A stretch of 64,000 nucleotides of DNA from Nymphaea colorata (lineage: Eukaryota > Streptophyta > Magnoliopsida > Nymphaeales > Nymphaeaceae): the NCBI RefSeq assembly GCF_008831285.2, contig NC_045146.1, positions 14,501,149-14,565,148 on the forward strand, in the 5' to 3' direction. This document shows, piece by piece, positions 11,092 through 24,200 of this stretch (the first letter of the stretch is position 1; each line of letters opens with the position of its first letter). The notes beneath the pieces were generated by a model. The model saw only the letters and a program-made list of their open reading frames with translations. It did no database searches and was not told the DNA's origin. The position numbers and the translations under genes were made by a program.

Positions 11092-14000
11092 CCAGGCCTA
11101 TCCCTCATGTGCTCATGATGCTCCAAGAGAAAAAGGATGCATGTGTGTCTCAAGGATATTGCATGAAAGGCTTCTGCAAGCTCATATATGTTGGCAACAT
11201 TCTCTACAGATATATCCTGATCAACAAAAGAAGCTCGCTAAGAGCCTAAGACAGATTTTCTCATTAATTAAAAGTATCTTCATTATTTATATGTCATGGT
11301 TACCTGTGCAATTGCATATTCACAAAGACGTTTAAGGCCTTCAAGGAGATATTGATCTGCTGCTCGAAGCAGGTCCTGTGCAATATCCAATGTGACTTCT
11401 GCAGTGCCTGTGTATATGAATCTGTGATGGACATCCACACAACCATTTAAAAGCGAATCATAAAGCATCCACAGATCTTCCATGAATACTCATGCAAACA
11501 AAGACAAAACTGATGGCCATTCAAAGTATCAAATGCATGATTATCGTTACCAATTACCTCATCATTAATTCAAAGGCATCCCATCTTATATTTGGGATCT
11601 CTATATCTTTTGCATCTTTCTCCTGCATAAAATTTCCATGACGCGTAAGAACCAAAAGAATAAGCTTATTTGAATCTATTGCTTCGTTTAAATCACATGA
11701 TTCAAATGACATTTTTTGCGATAAACTCAATCAGAATGATGTGCTCCATGTAGTCATTCTTCTCTTACATGGGACGACAGTGACAAATCAGTTTGAGCTC
11801 CTGAAGTAAAGAAGGACCAAGGCAACTAGGCAAGTACTCATCTAAAGAAGAAAGAGAAGTAAACAATCAACAAGCAAAAGGAAAAGAGAAGACATTTGAA
11901 GAGCTTAGAGAATCCAGAGTTGAAAAAGAAAAAAGTGAGGGTGATTAATCCTTCCCTCTACTTAGATAATGATGGACCTGCATTTTGCCTTTAGAGGACT
12001 AGGCTACATTCTCATTAATGATTGCATTTTTGAACAATTATTTAATATGTTAAGGTCATTGAACCATAGAGTTTGGACAATTTAACTCTTTTGTACCAGC
12101 ACATTCTTCTTGTATGTTCTTGGTTATATTTCAATGGCCACTTTGTATTTGTTTTGAACATTTACCATCTTGAGCATCTAATATGCTGCTTCACAGGCTT
12201 AGCCAATGGCTTAGCCAATGGCTTTGCCACATTGCACTTAACAACATTGTTGCCAATATTTGTGATTGGTTGCAATGAAGGACATCAAATGCTAAAATCA
12301 ACATGACGGTTCATACAATGAAAATTGAAGATTACAAGATTGCAACAGTACCATATACGATAAAGAAAAATAAAAAATGTTTACAGGAACACAGCACACA
12401 TAAAGTATTACAGGAACACAGCACACATAAAGTAAACAAAGCTTTTAAAAATTCTATGAATTACTTTGCTACAAAAAATAATAAAATCATCTAACAAATT
12501 CCAGCAAATGTAAGAATTCCTGCCTACCCTGTAACCACCATCAAACATAGCTCGAAATGCGTCTGATGAAGCAAGCAAAGCAATACGATGTGCATAGAAA
12601 CGCCTTCCTGCAACAGACTTTTAACAATCACAAATTCCACTCACCTAGACAAGCAGCATCAAATTAAAGTTAACATCCCAAAAAAAGCAAGTAGCATATC
12701 CAACCTTCGACTAAGAAAGTAACATCAGCCAGGGTAGCATTGTTTACATATTGTTCACCCAAATAAACCTGCACCCAAATTATTACCAAAATAAGAGGAT
12801 TAACAATGCAAGGTAGGTGGTAAGTTATGTAGCAGGAAGAATTTAATAACAGTATAAACCTGTGGCGTTGGTGAAGGTGGAGCTGCATCCATTGGAGAAA
12901 GTGTCGTAGCCTTCTTAGCTAAGGTGCATAGAGCAACTGCTCCATCCAGTTGTTGCTTTTGATTGGCAGATCCTAGAAGACCCAAAAGAATATCCAATCC
13001 TGAAATAGCAAACACAGAGATGGACGTTTGAAACTTAAACCAAGTAGACATTTATCAGAAACAAGAGGTTTCACATGAAAATAATGTGTTTGTCAGCTAC
13101 TGTACCATTATTGTCAACGAAAATTGACCTTTGATCATCATCAGAACAAAGATGAGCAAGGGCCAAAGCAACTCGCCTTTGCACAACTTTCTCTGATACA
13201 CGCATTAGATATAGTAAATGCTTCAATACCTACATTTTTAAAAAACAAAAAATAAAAATCTAAATAAGTAAAAATGTGAAATAGATTGGCAAAAGAATCT
13301 TGGTCTTATATGGTATGCAGGCAACAGCATAGTACTAAATTATTTGAAACTACTATATTATAAGAAAAATGTACATTCATTAGTTAACCAAAGCAGGGAA
13401 AAGGCAACTGGATTAACACTTGGTAAAATAAAAGAAACTCACTCTTCCACGAATCTTATCCTCCAATCTTTTCAATGTTTTTGCAACACAATCTTTTGTT
13501 GCCTGAGATGATAACGCAGCACATAAATAGATAGAACATACTTCCACAATTACAATATTCTAACCAACAAACAAACGGAAAAGAAAGGAAATTTATAATG
13601 AAAAAACAGCAATTAGCCATATATTGTCTAGAAGAGATTCATATCTTGCAGAAAATAAAAAATATATATATAGCATATAATTCTACAATAAAACAGTCCT
13701 ATTTGGGGCCAAAAAGCAGCCTTTCTTGGATAAAATTGGATTAACATAGAAAAATTTTGCATTTCCCTGCCCAAAGATGACCAGATAACCTATCCAAAAA
13801 CAGTGTGACATGGAAAAACACATGCAAGCATTAGCTTACTTGAACAATGAATTCTCCCTCTTGCAGCTTCTGAACACCTCCCACCTTCACAATGTCTGAG
13901 GTATTGTCCTACAATATGAAAAACAATAGTGTATAAGAAGTTTTACTTTATGTTGTAGACAACACAATCAAAGTGCCTCCATCAAATATTTAATAGCAAA

Positions 14001-16719
14001 AATACCTCATTCTCTGCAAGTCCGAAAAGAGCAAATGCAGCATTATGCTGCAAATTCCCATTTTTTGAATCAAGGAGCTTTAACAATGGCATTAGACCTC
14101 CATCATGAACAATTCCTGCCTGGTTATGTGTATTCTGGAAATTGACCAAGCAAGTCAATCTACATTGTCAAGTAAACAGACCATAGAGTAAAAGTATGTT
14201 TGGAAAACAGAACCCCTCTGTGGATACGAGATAGTTATGGATAAGCAGCTTCAATAATGCCAACAGTTAATCTATGTTAATATACAATCTTCTCAAATGG
14301 GCAAATGACTTTTACACGGGCTGAAAAAATCTATCTTTTATTTTTACTTTTCGGCAGCTAACAGTTTTCCACTTGCATGCTAGAGGTGGATTACTTCACA
14401 TATCACTTCTTGAAATTTTCACAAGATTACTTCTTTATGCAAAACAGAAGGCAACAAAAGTGTTAACAAAGGTGCAAATAGTAACTAGTAAATCAACTGA
14501 TACATAGAACTCAGTGGGAAATATAACAACCTGTGCCAATCTTCCTAATGCAAAGGCTGCCATCTCCTTCAATTGTGGATCAGGAGATTGAAGCATCTCA
14601 ACAAGAGGCCTAACTGCACCCCGCTGCACAATGTGAACCTGAATGCATTCATCAAATTTAGGAAAGCCCGTACAGAACTATCTTCACAAATTAAGGATCA
14701 CAACATATTACTTTCTAATAGTTAATTCACCATTAACAAGGAAAAATAATGAGTCAATGGATGACCTTGCATTCTGAGTCTGTTGTGGCAAATTGCCCAA
14801 GCAGCAAAGCTGCTTCTCTTTGACTCTCTGAGCAGCAGGAACTGTACAATACCAGAAAAAAGACAAGCCTTTCACATATCAATAAAATAAAATGAACAAC
14901 AAATTGTCTTAGCATGCAATTGAGTGCTGAAAAAAAATGCCTTCATTGATACCCCAAAAAAAAAGCCACAAAACGCTTTGCTAGCAAAAAATAAAAAGAA
15001 ACTAATACAAGAAAACCCTAGTAATACCTTAATAACCCAATAACCGGTTGCAAAGCTCCAGCAAGGAGGACTTCCTTTTTTATGGTGGCCGATGAATGAA
15101 CCAAATTCCCGATGACACCAACCTAAAATGATGGTACATGTTGATAAGAGTCTCAAATATGACCATGAGGTCTGTATTGATTCAAGATAACCTCACCGCT
15201 TCATAGTGAATTGCAGTATCCTCAGAGCGAAGCATCAAGATTAGAGTGGGAAGTGCATTGCATTCCACAATCTACATCATAACAACAGAAAGTTGAAAAA
15301 AATATTACAAGAGTCAACGAAAAATTGCAATAGGTATATGAACATATGCCACAAATTATAAGCATCTGAGGATGAGTCCCACTAACCTGACTCTTGTTAG
15401 CCTCGTTTTTAAATGCCAATGTTCGCAAAGCCCCCGCTGCTGCTCTCTGCACTTTGGTGTCATTGAACTCAAGCAGCTCAACAAGGGGAGGGATTCCTTT
15501 CTCAATCCTAAAAGGAAAAGGATGTGTTCAAAATTCAAATATCTTTTATTTGACCAATAAGATGTAATAGAATTTAGAATGTGATTTAGCAGCAGATAAA
15601 CAAGGACGGACCTGACTTGAGTCTTGATGTAACTGTTCTCGTGAGCTAAATTCGTGATGGCATCAGCGGCCCTGCGTATGACACCATTTACAGCACGATT
15701 GCGCCCCAAACTGTTAATGTGCCTATTTAATAAATCTACTAGATGAGGTAAGGCGCCAGCATCGGCAATCAATTGTTGATGCTCGGGCTGTTTCACGTTT
15801 TTCCAAGAAACATGATCCGAAAATAAAGAAATCGGTCAAGAGAGATGTAATGTGCATACACATGCGAAAATAACAAATTAAATTAGCTAACTAGTAGCAT
15901 TATCAAATAGAAGGCATCCAAGTGAAGATAATGCGATATCTGAAACAATGCAGTCCGGACTATCTGAGGGGGGAACAAAAACAAAAAACAAAAAACAAAA
16001 AAGGAAGAAAAGAAAAACTGTAAACTCGGCTGCTTTCTCGGACAAGAAACTGGTGGGAGGGGGGAAGTATTTACCTTTACCGCAAGGAGACTGAGGGCAA
16101 AGGCGCTTCCTTTTTCCACTTCATGTTCGAAGTACTTGGGTGAATCATCACTGGAAGGAGGGGGCTGGAGATGACGGACTAGAACAGGAACAGCGCCTCC
16201 TTCAACAATAATATTCACATAGTCCTCTGCATAGAGTAATAGTTACAGGATCAGGGTCATAACCACCTCATTTCGCTGGGACTTAAAATCTTTTGACAGT
16301 GAAACAGCGAAAAAACAACAGAAACTTTCTTTTCTCCGGTTAGTTTCCCATGTAAGCACGAGCCAAGCAAATGGAAGAACCCTAAAACATGAATCGGAAA
16401 TAAATAAAAAAAGTGCATAAAGTAGCCACTGAATCGTCTGATCGGAATTTATAGATCCAGTGGAAGACGAAAAGAAAGGCTGCACCGCACCATTTTTAGC
16501 CAGCTCGGCGAGGACATGGGTAGCACGTCTAGCGGCAGATCGATCGGATTCTTTCCATGAGAAGCAGTTGTCCAGGATCTGAACCTGCAACTTGACCTGA
16601 GCCTCCAACGGATCATCGGCTTCCATCGCGACAACGCAGCTCGCGGCGTTAGATTGTTGCCCATCGTCCTCGTCTTCCAGCTTCCTCTTCTGCCCCTTCC
16701 TCTCTGCGTCGGCCTCCAT
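11092..16719 (-). CDS. ARIA: Armadillo-repeat BTB/POZ protein (ARIA/ABAP1 type), last exon not found
   Basis: In Arabidopsis ARIA binds the ABA transcription factor ABF2, and BTB proteins serve as CUL3 ubiquitin-ligase adaptors; the paralogue ABAP1 acts in DNA-replication control. Eighteen minus-strand exons, all phase-consistent: 16719-16491, 16226-16075, 15787-15612, 15507-15387, 15271-15197, 15122-15028, 14841-14766, 14638-14531, 14134-14006, 13908-13840, 13502-13443, 13229-13106, 12999-12860, 12768-12705, 12607-12528, 11622-11558, 11421-11304 and 11216-11092. They give 668 codons plus 2 nt; relatives are about 710-740 residues. The N-terminus is charged (MEADAERKGQKRKLED). ARM repeats fill about 75-510, with VIRRAADAITNLAHEN, KVQRAAAGALRTLAFKN and QLKEMAAFALGRLAQ. 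The BTB domain starts near 530 (NNATLADVTFLVEG, AFRAMFDGGYR, RFIYTG). The canonical ending with an IPEIR-like motif was not found down to 9400. One phase-compatible alternative, 10215-10149, would add 21 unrelated hydrophobic residues and a stop. ARIA and ABAP1 cannot be separated by eye. Confidence 0.92.
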
Positions 16720-18200
16720 GGGAACGGGGCTGAAGGCAAGAGGAAGAAGAGTGGAGAGGCCAACAGATCCCAACGAAAGGAGAGGGAAATTTGAGAGGAG
16801 AGCAGCAGAAATGGAAAGGAAGAGAGAGAAGACGGGGGGTGTGAAGGGTTTATTAGATAAAATTTCGGTTCCGCGCTGATGGCGAGATTCTGGGGGGGAA
16901 AATATATGAGGCGAAAATGAGTGGAGGGAACCGTGAAATTTCACCCGACATCTTCAACCTGCGCGGCCTCCCGACGCGATACGGTCTGGTTCCGTAACAT
17001 GCACATCCGGATTCAAAATGTCATCCCCTTAGTCCGGATCCAGTTTTCCGTGGGTTCAACTTGCTTAACTAAGCATGGGCACCGGATCAGGTCTCCGTTG
17101 GGTATTTGATACTCAATCCGACAAGCTTGGTAGGTTTGGTAATATTTTTTATATATATTTATAAATATTTTATTATGATTAATTATATTTACATAATTTG
17201 TTTATTTGAATAACTAATTTTAAATTTAATCGAGCTAGACTCGGGCTCAAGTTTTCGAGTTAAGCTAGGCCTGAGCTGGTTTTGGATGTCGGGCCGGGCA
17301 GGCCGAATGCGCACTCATATTTAGCACTTTGGCATTTGTAACAAACAAAATAAGATTGTCTCAAAAGTTTGGATAAAAAGTAACTTATTGTTACTGTTTT
17401 ATTAACATGCTCAAATAAGAAAACTTATTCACAAAACACTTTTCATGGTGGTGTTCTATGAATATGTTTTGTTTTTTACGACAAAATCATGTAACAAATA
17501 ATTGTCGTACCCAAACAGCTTCTTGATACACGACCAAGTGGAGTTGAAAGAGCGTTAAGTTATTTTACGTTGACATTGAAGTTTTGTTAAAATCAAAAGG
17601 GGACGTTCTTTCTTGGATTATCGAAGCTTTGTTAAATCTAAGACAAAAGTAACCAAGCAGGACCTCAAGGCAAGAATTGAAACATCGAGAGAATTCAAGA
17701 ACCCTCGACCAGGGTTTCACACATATATATATATATTTTTGTTTTCCTTAAACGAGGCAACCATCGATGCCATAAACGAAGGTCAATACGACAATTTTGA
17801 ATGCTTAATAAACCACAAGGTCTTCTATCTCAATTCGATCGATTGTTTTCCTCACGTCACTATTCATTGGCTATTTGAAAAGTTTGTGAAAAAAGAAGGA
17901 GGCTCGAGTTAAATCATGACACGTTGGGTTCTCCAAGTTTCAAATTCGCTACTGTTTAGTAAAAAAACCAAGGGCGTCGTTGTCGTTTATTGTATTACGG
18001 AGCAGTTTTTAGCAAAAGTTAAAAGGGCAACGAAGAACGACAGTAGCAGTAAAAGAAATTAATAAATTATGAATATCATATTTGGAATTACAACAAAATG
18101 ATGGTCCTCAGACGGAATTCAGCCGTTATCCTGCCCGTGTTGTTGTTACCGGGAGTGGTGCACCGTACACTGGTACTTGCAGACTTGCAGTTGCAGTGCG
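16720..18200. other. Divergent promoter region with repeat debris
   Basis: This lies between the ARIA start (minus) and the PYROXD2-like start (plus). The first 250 bp resembles a pyrimidine-rich ARIA leader on the minus strand. At about 17225-17310 there is a GGCTC/GGGCC-rich fragment (tcgggctcaag, gggccgggcaggcc) of the same style as one at 38307-38436, suggesting a dispersed repeat. A plus-strand open frame at 17613-17912 (99 codons, with KQDLKARIETSREFKNPRPG and FPHVTIHWLFEKFVKKEGG) is readable but unrecognised. It may be a gene relic. Confidence 0.5.
17613..17912 (+). other. Unassigned 99-codon open frame, possible gene relic
   Basis: The frame has ordinary amino-acid composition and a Lys-rich start (KSKTKVTKQDLKAR), but no signal peptide and no family I recognise. 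An (AT)n stretch near 17726 interrupts the protein-like part with YIYIFLF, which suggests an intron or a decayed sequence. It lies 290 bp upstream of the PYROXD2-like start on the same strand. Whether it is expressed cannot be judged. Confidence 0.2.
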
Positions 18201-21200
18201 ATGTGGAAGAAGAGGGCGACCGTCTCGCTCGTACACGCCAGTCGATCGTCCGGCTTGAACATACACACGGATGCCAAGCTTCAAGGCAGCCGTGCTCTCA
18301 CCGAGAGGTCCCTTCTGTAACTTCTTTTAACGGAGTCTCATCGTTCCCGGTCATTCTCATCTCATCCGGTTTGATCGACAGGAAATGGGACGCTGTGGTC
18401 GTAGGTGCTGGACACAATGGCTTGACTGCTGCTGCTTACCTCGCCAAATCGGGCCTGAAAGTGGCAGTCCTCGAGAGGCGCCATGTCATCGGCGGAGCTG
18501 CCGTCACCGAGGAGCTCATCCCTGGTTTCAAGTTTTCCCGATGCAGTTATCTACAGAGCCTTCTCCGCCCTTGCATTGTCCGGTCGGTGCAGTCTCACGC
18601 CTTAAACCCCCGTTCATTGATTCATTGCATCACTGTATTCACATCCGTTTTCCCTCTTTCTTTATCGTTAGCGTGTCCATAACGGAGCTCGTTGGTATCG
18701 CATTTCTAGGGGGGTTGTCATTGTCCTTTACGGGAAGGGTTCGTCCATCGTTTGCATTCATAGAGAGAGTAGGCGGTTCAGGTCGCCACCCATTTTGGGA
18801 AGTCCGACTGAGACGGATAATCCGTCTTGCTTAGGTCCTAGAAATGATCCCTGGATCCGTTTTGTATCTTTCTACAGCTAAGTACTGTAGATACATGCGT
18901 ATGATCACAAGCACAAAGACTCGAAACTATTCCCAATCATCTCTATCTGTTATAACTATTGACAAAGCTTACGCGAAGCGGGGTCTTGGTGCCTTATTCT
19001 GTTCGCAATCATGAGAAGAGTTAATGGCAGCAGCTCTAATTCGTGCATTATTTATTTTGTTTATTTATTTAATAATTGTTTCACTGACCATCATTGTCGT
19101 TAAACTTGATGAAGGGAGCTTGAGTTGTCGCGCCATGGGCTAAAGTTACTGAAAAGGAATCCGTCATCATTCACACCTTGCCTGGATGGACGCTATCTTC
19201 TTTTGGGTCCTGATGAAGCGCTGAATTATTCAGAAATCTCTAAATTCTCGAGACGTGATGCTATTGCCTACCCAAGGTACTGCATCAAGGTCACGCTTTA
19301 TTTATGTCCTGGAACTACGTTTGCCACATAACTTACGAAATTCAAAGATGTGTCCGTCAACGATAGGATTCTGGCAAAAGTCTCTGTTGAATCCTTAAAA
19401 TTATTGGGAACAGAGTGCAGGTAACTTTTGTATTACTAATTTCATTTAGGAATGATCTTAAATTAATGCCGCAAAGAGTCACATAAAACCCGTGGCATGG
19501 TACTAGTATTTAAGCTAGCCCTAAATGGGTCTGATGTGGGTCACCTCTGATCCATCCTGACGCTTATCCATTCACGGTAACTCAATGCTTTCTACACAGA
19601 GTTCATATGCAAACAATATTTTTTAGTTCAATCTTTCAAGCATTTATGTTGTGAAGAGATATCTTGCAAAGAACGTATTATTGGCAAAATGCATGTTTTT
19701 TTCTACGGAAACGAAAATGATGTCCAATGGTGCCTTCTCGCTGCAGTATTCTTGTGGAAAAGCCCTTTGCTCGTGCAACATATTCTATTTGCTGATCTGA
19801 GGCTCCCAACCTCTGGCTGTCCCCACCATACCCTTTCTAGCGCCTCAATCCTGCTTCCCATAGCCCTAAAAACGATCTGTTTTCCCCTAATGGGTCTCCA
19901 TTGTGGTGATGGCTTTACATGCCATCACCTTGTTGGTCCCAGCCTAAGCTGGCTTTGACACCAAATTGGCACCAATGGCAAAATTAAGGTCACACTCAAA
20001 TTGGGAGGGGAAGAAGAGAGAGAAAATGAACACCAAAGACAAGAGAGAGAAAGGGAGAAAGAGGAGGAGGTTTATTTTTTTTTTTTTTTTGGGGGGGGGG
20101 GGGGGTGCTCATCTTGCATTTTTAAAAAAATGATCATTTGAGAACCCTTAGTTTCTAACAATTGAACATGAGATCAACCTAACCCTGGTGGGTCAGATGT
20201 GGGTCATATGTGTTTTTAACCCAGATCTTTATTCATTCACAACAACTTATAAAATGTCCTATACTCAGATTCATTCTAATACTTGATTAACATTCAAAAT
20301 TGCTATCATCACACTATCAATTTATCATTGATGAGCACAGCAGAGGACAATATCTCCTGAAAGTGAAAATTCTGGTGATATTGTTCCCAACCGTGGGACT
20401 TACCTCTTTAGTCTTCATGTTTGGATTGTCTGTAACACCTCATTGTGCAAGTTCAGTCACATATTTGAAGATCGTAAGAAATCTTCAAGGGCTTATAAGA
20501 AAGTTGTTACGTGGTTGATTGTCATGGTTCCTGACATTTTTGAGGCTAGAACCTAAGCTATTATGAGATGGGTTAGGATTCACCAGACTAGGAGTCAGAT
20601 CTCTGTACATACGTGGTTTGGGTTGTTATAGTAGTATGAAAACCAGTTCAACATTTGGACTTGTGGTCCCACAAATGCGGACACGTGTGCTTTAAAGGGG
20701 TGGACTATAACACCCCATTGTGAAAGTTTAGTTTTGTATTGAGCATTATGAAAAATCTTATAAGGCTTATAAGAGGGTTGGTTAAGTGGTTGATTGTCAT
20801 GTTTATTGGCCTTTTGAGGCTAGAAGCAAAGCTGCTAGAGGGTGGGTTAGGATCCACTAAACTATGAGCTTGATCCTAGTGTGAGAATGGGTTGGGTTGT
20901 TATAGCGGTATCAAAGCCAGTTCAACGCTTAAGATTTGGGGTCTCACACGTGCTGACACATATGCCTTATGGTTAGGGTGGGGGGAGGGGTGGATTCTAA
21001 CACTCAATTGTGAAAGTTTTAATATTGTGAGAATTTTTTGATGACTTATGAAAAGATTGATTAAGTAGTTAATTGTCTTGGTTTTTGACTTTTTTTGAGG
21101 CTAGAACCGAAACTACTAGAGAGTGGGTTGAGGTCCGCCAAACTAGAATCCCAATCTTGGTGTGGGAATAGGTTAGGTTGTTACAATGTCAAAACACAAT

Positions 21201-24200
21201 ATCTTACAACCATCAAATATTTGAAATTATAACTTGATTAGATGCTCTAGTGCTTTGATTTTCTTGCATACCAGTATGCCTACTAAGGCTATTCCTCAAA
21301 AGGGAAATCATTCATTTAAAGGTAGACTAAAATAGGAGCTTTAATAGTTTTAGTTGGTGAATCTCAAAAACGACTACATCTAAATAAGGAGCTCGAATAC
21401 TCGACGAGTGTTGGCAATGTGGAATTCTATCCAAATGAGCTGTTGCATATGGTTGTGTTGTAGTCTTGGAGGAAACGTGCTGCCATGTTGCTACTTGAAA
21501 GTTGAAAGGATGCTATAATGATCTCTGATTTCGGGCTTCAATGCTGAATTTCTTTTTCTGAATTTTCATCGATCCAATAATGCTGGTGACTGTCCCAATA
21601 TTCTACCCCATGGAACTATTGCTTATTCTCAGATGTTTCATTTGATCTGGTATTCCACTCTGAGGAAGTATTATTTATTTTTGGAAATGTTGTTCATCAC
21701 AGTTAACTTTAGTCTAGATGTCTCATTTGAATAATTTTTTGAATTTTGGGCATGATTAAATTGCTAATTTAAGGAGCCTCGTTAATAACTGTATTCCATA
21801 ATATTATCAGTAAATAAGTTCCTTTGTTCCAAACACAGAATGCATTAATAAGAAAAAGAAAACAAAGTAGGGAAAAATATTGCCTCTATCCAAAAAGAAA
21901 AGTTAGGTCAAATAGTCAATTTTTTTTTGGAGAATTTTAGTTGACACCTTGATAGTTTTGTTCACATTATGATTGCAGGATCACACTAAGTTTTATTTAG
22001 ATCAGTATAGATTGGTCATTTGGTCTTTATCATTTTTTGCGTCTTTAAAAGATTATTATACTTCTTGATTGGCAGGTATGAGGAACAACTGCAGAACTTT
22101 GTGAGATTGATGGAACATCTTTTAGATTCAACACCTCCTGAGTTGAGGCGCGATGTGCCAACCTTTGTTGATCATATGACTGATAAGTTAAAAAAGTCAT
22201 TATTTTGGTGCCATTTCCTTAAGAAGGTCTTCAAGCTGGGCTACGGAGATGCTGTGTAAGTTATACAGCTACTGGACAAAGAAGCTTTTTGCACTTTTAC
22301 ACCTAAATATTTTAGTTTTTGAAGTCAGGTCACAAAATGAGCTTTACATTGTCCAACATATTGAATTTTTCTTGAATAACATGTTTTTTCTTTTGACAGG
22401 GATTTTGTTAACCTTTTAGTTTCCCCAGCATCCAGAGTTCTAAATAATTGGTTTGAGGTTACTGTAATTTAGGCAAAAGATATGCTTCAATTTTATTTCT
22501 TCTAAATTTGTGTAGTTTAGTCTGTGTTTCATGTTCTATTTTGTGAAGATAAAGATTTTTCTCAATTGATACTGTTGAAAGATGGAGATAGTATTTACAC
22601 GGAATATTTATTTTTCTTGATATCAAGAAAGAATCAGATGAAAAAGAGAAAAACACTTGAATATCAAGCATATCTCACCGATAAAAAGAAAATTTAATCC
22701 GTCAGATAAAAAAGAAAATCCAACAAAATACTAAATTTTGTTTGGATCTTAAGTAATCCCTTTTTGGTTCCTCATGTCTTCTTTACCATGATATCATGAC
22801 ATGGCTTTGCATAAAACGGCTCTTTCAGTTTTCATGGGGCTACTTTTCTTATTGTCTTTGACTCAAAGCAAGCAAGGCGCTTTTCAATCTTGTGCTGACT
22901 TCTGAGTGGTGCTGAAACTGTGTACACTTAGTTCTTCTATTGGAAATGGCATATTTGCAGTATTTTTAGTAGGGCAAGAACATCAAAAGAAAGGGGAAAG
23001 GAGAATATTAGTGTCTTGGACTACATTTTGATCACTGATGGAACCTTCATATAGTAAAGAAAGAAAATAGAGAGAAACAAGCAGACGGAGAGAGGGTGAT
23101 AACATGTGGAAGTTTCGACCCCAATTTTAGGCTTCTCTTTCCTCACACATTTTCTTCTTTCTTGCTTTGTTTGTCCTCCAACACAATGCTCAATCATGCA
23201 ATGTTGCGAGCTAGAAGCTCATTTACTCGCTCATAAAGTTTTCTTTACTTCAGAGCAGGGTAGTCCCATTAATCATGCCCAACAGTTTAAGGATGGCATC
23301 CATCCCTTTTAAGGAAAAAAGGGTACAAAGAGAAGGTCCTTCCTTCTCAGGTTAGTATAGTTGCTAAGCATCTTAGGGAGCTAATTTCTTATTTATTTAT
23401 TTTATTTTATTTTTCATGCCATCTAGGTCCTCTTGAGGATCAACAGCTAGATGGGTCCACATAGCCAACAAAGAACAGCATTTTCAGTTTTAGTCTCAGT
23501 ATAGGCTATGGCCCCTTTTATGGTTGGTCATCTACCATCATGGGAAGTAGGTACTCTTTACATTTTCCTGAGATAACCAAGTTCTAAAATAAGAATGAAC
23601 AAAAGCTACAAAACAGTTGCGATTGCTTTACACTGGGGTAGATTAGAGTGAAGAACCTTAAAAATGACTGCACATTTAAGATATAGTACTGTACTAAATG
23701 GCAGCACTTGTCATGTTCTGTGGCATCACCGGCAAAAAAACTTCATTGTAAAACCTTGACAACATCAAGGAGGTCTTGGATTTCACAGAAAGGAAACTTT
23801 CATAAGCTAAAGCCTGACAATATCAGAGACTGAAATGGTGCTGTAATATTGTGCAATATCAGGTGTAGTTGACATGATAAGCTGGGTGTTCTTTTCATTT
23901 CTAGGTTGTAACTGCAGTATATGAGATTTTGAGATGTCATTTAAAATTTTTCCAAGACTGTGCATTCCATAACTGCCATTCTAATCTCAGTGGTTTCTCT
24001 AAATAGCTTTGATTGTGATATTTTAGGGTGATGTTCTCAAAGCAACATTGGCGACAGATGCCGTAATTGGTAGCATGGTATCCATTTCGAGAGATCAGTT
24101 TTTTATTTTATTTTTATTTAAGTTCGCGAATAAAATTGCTTTTCTCTTTTGCCTGATTCAAGGATGGCTATATTTGGCTTGGTTCGTTTGAGATTGTCAT

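Noticed and set aside
20431-21185. Cassandra-type element carrying a 5S RNA promoter
   Set aside because: The LTR blocks start in a similar way, but I could not find recognisable 5S A-box or C-box text in any of the three blocks.
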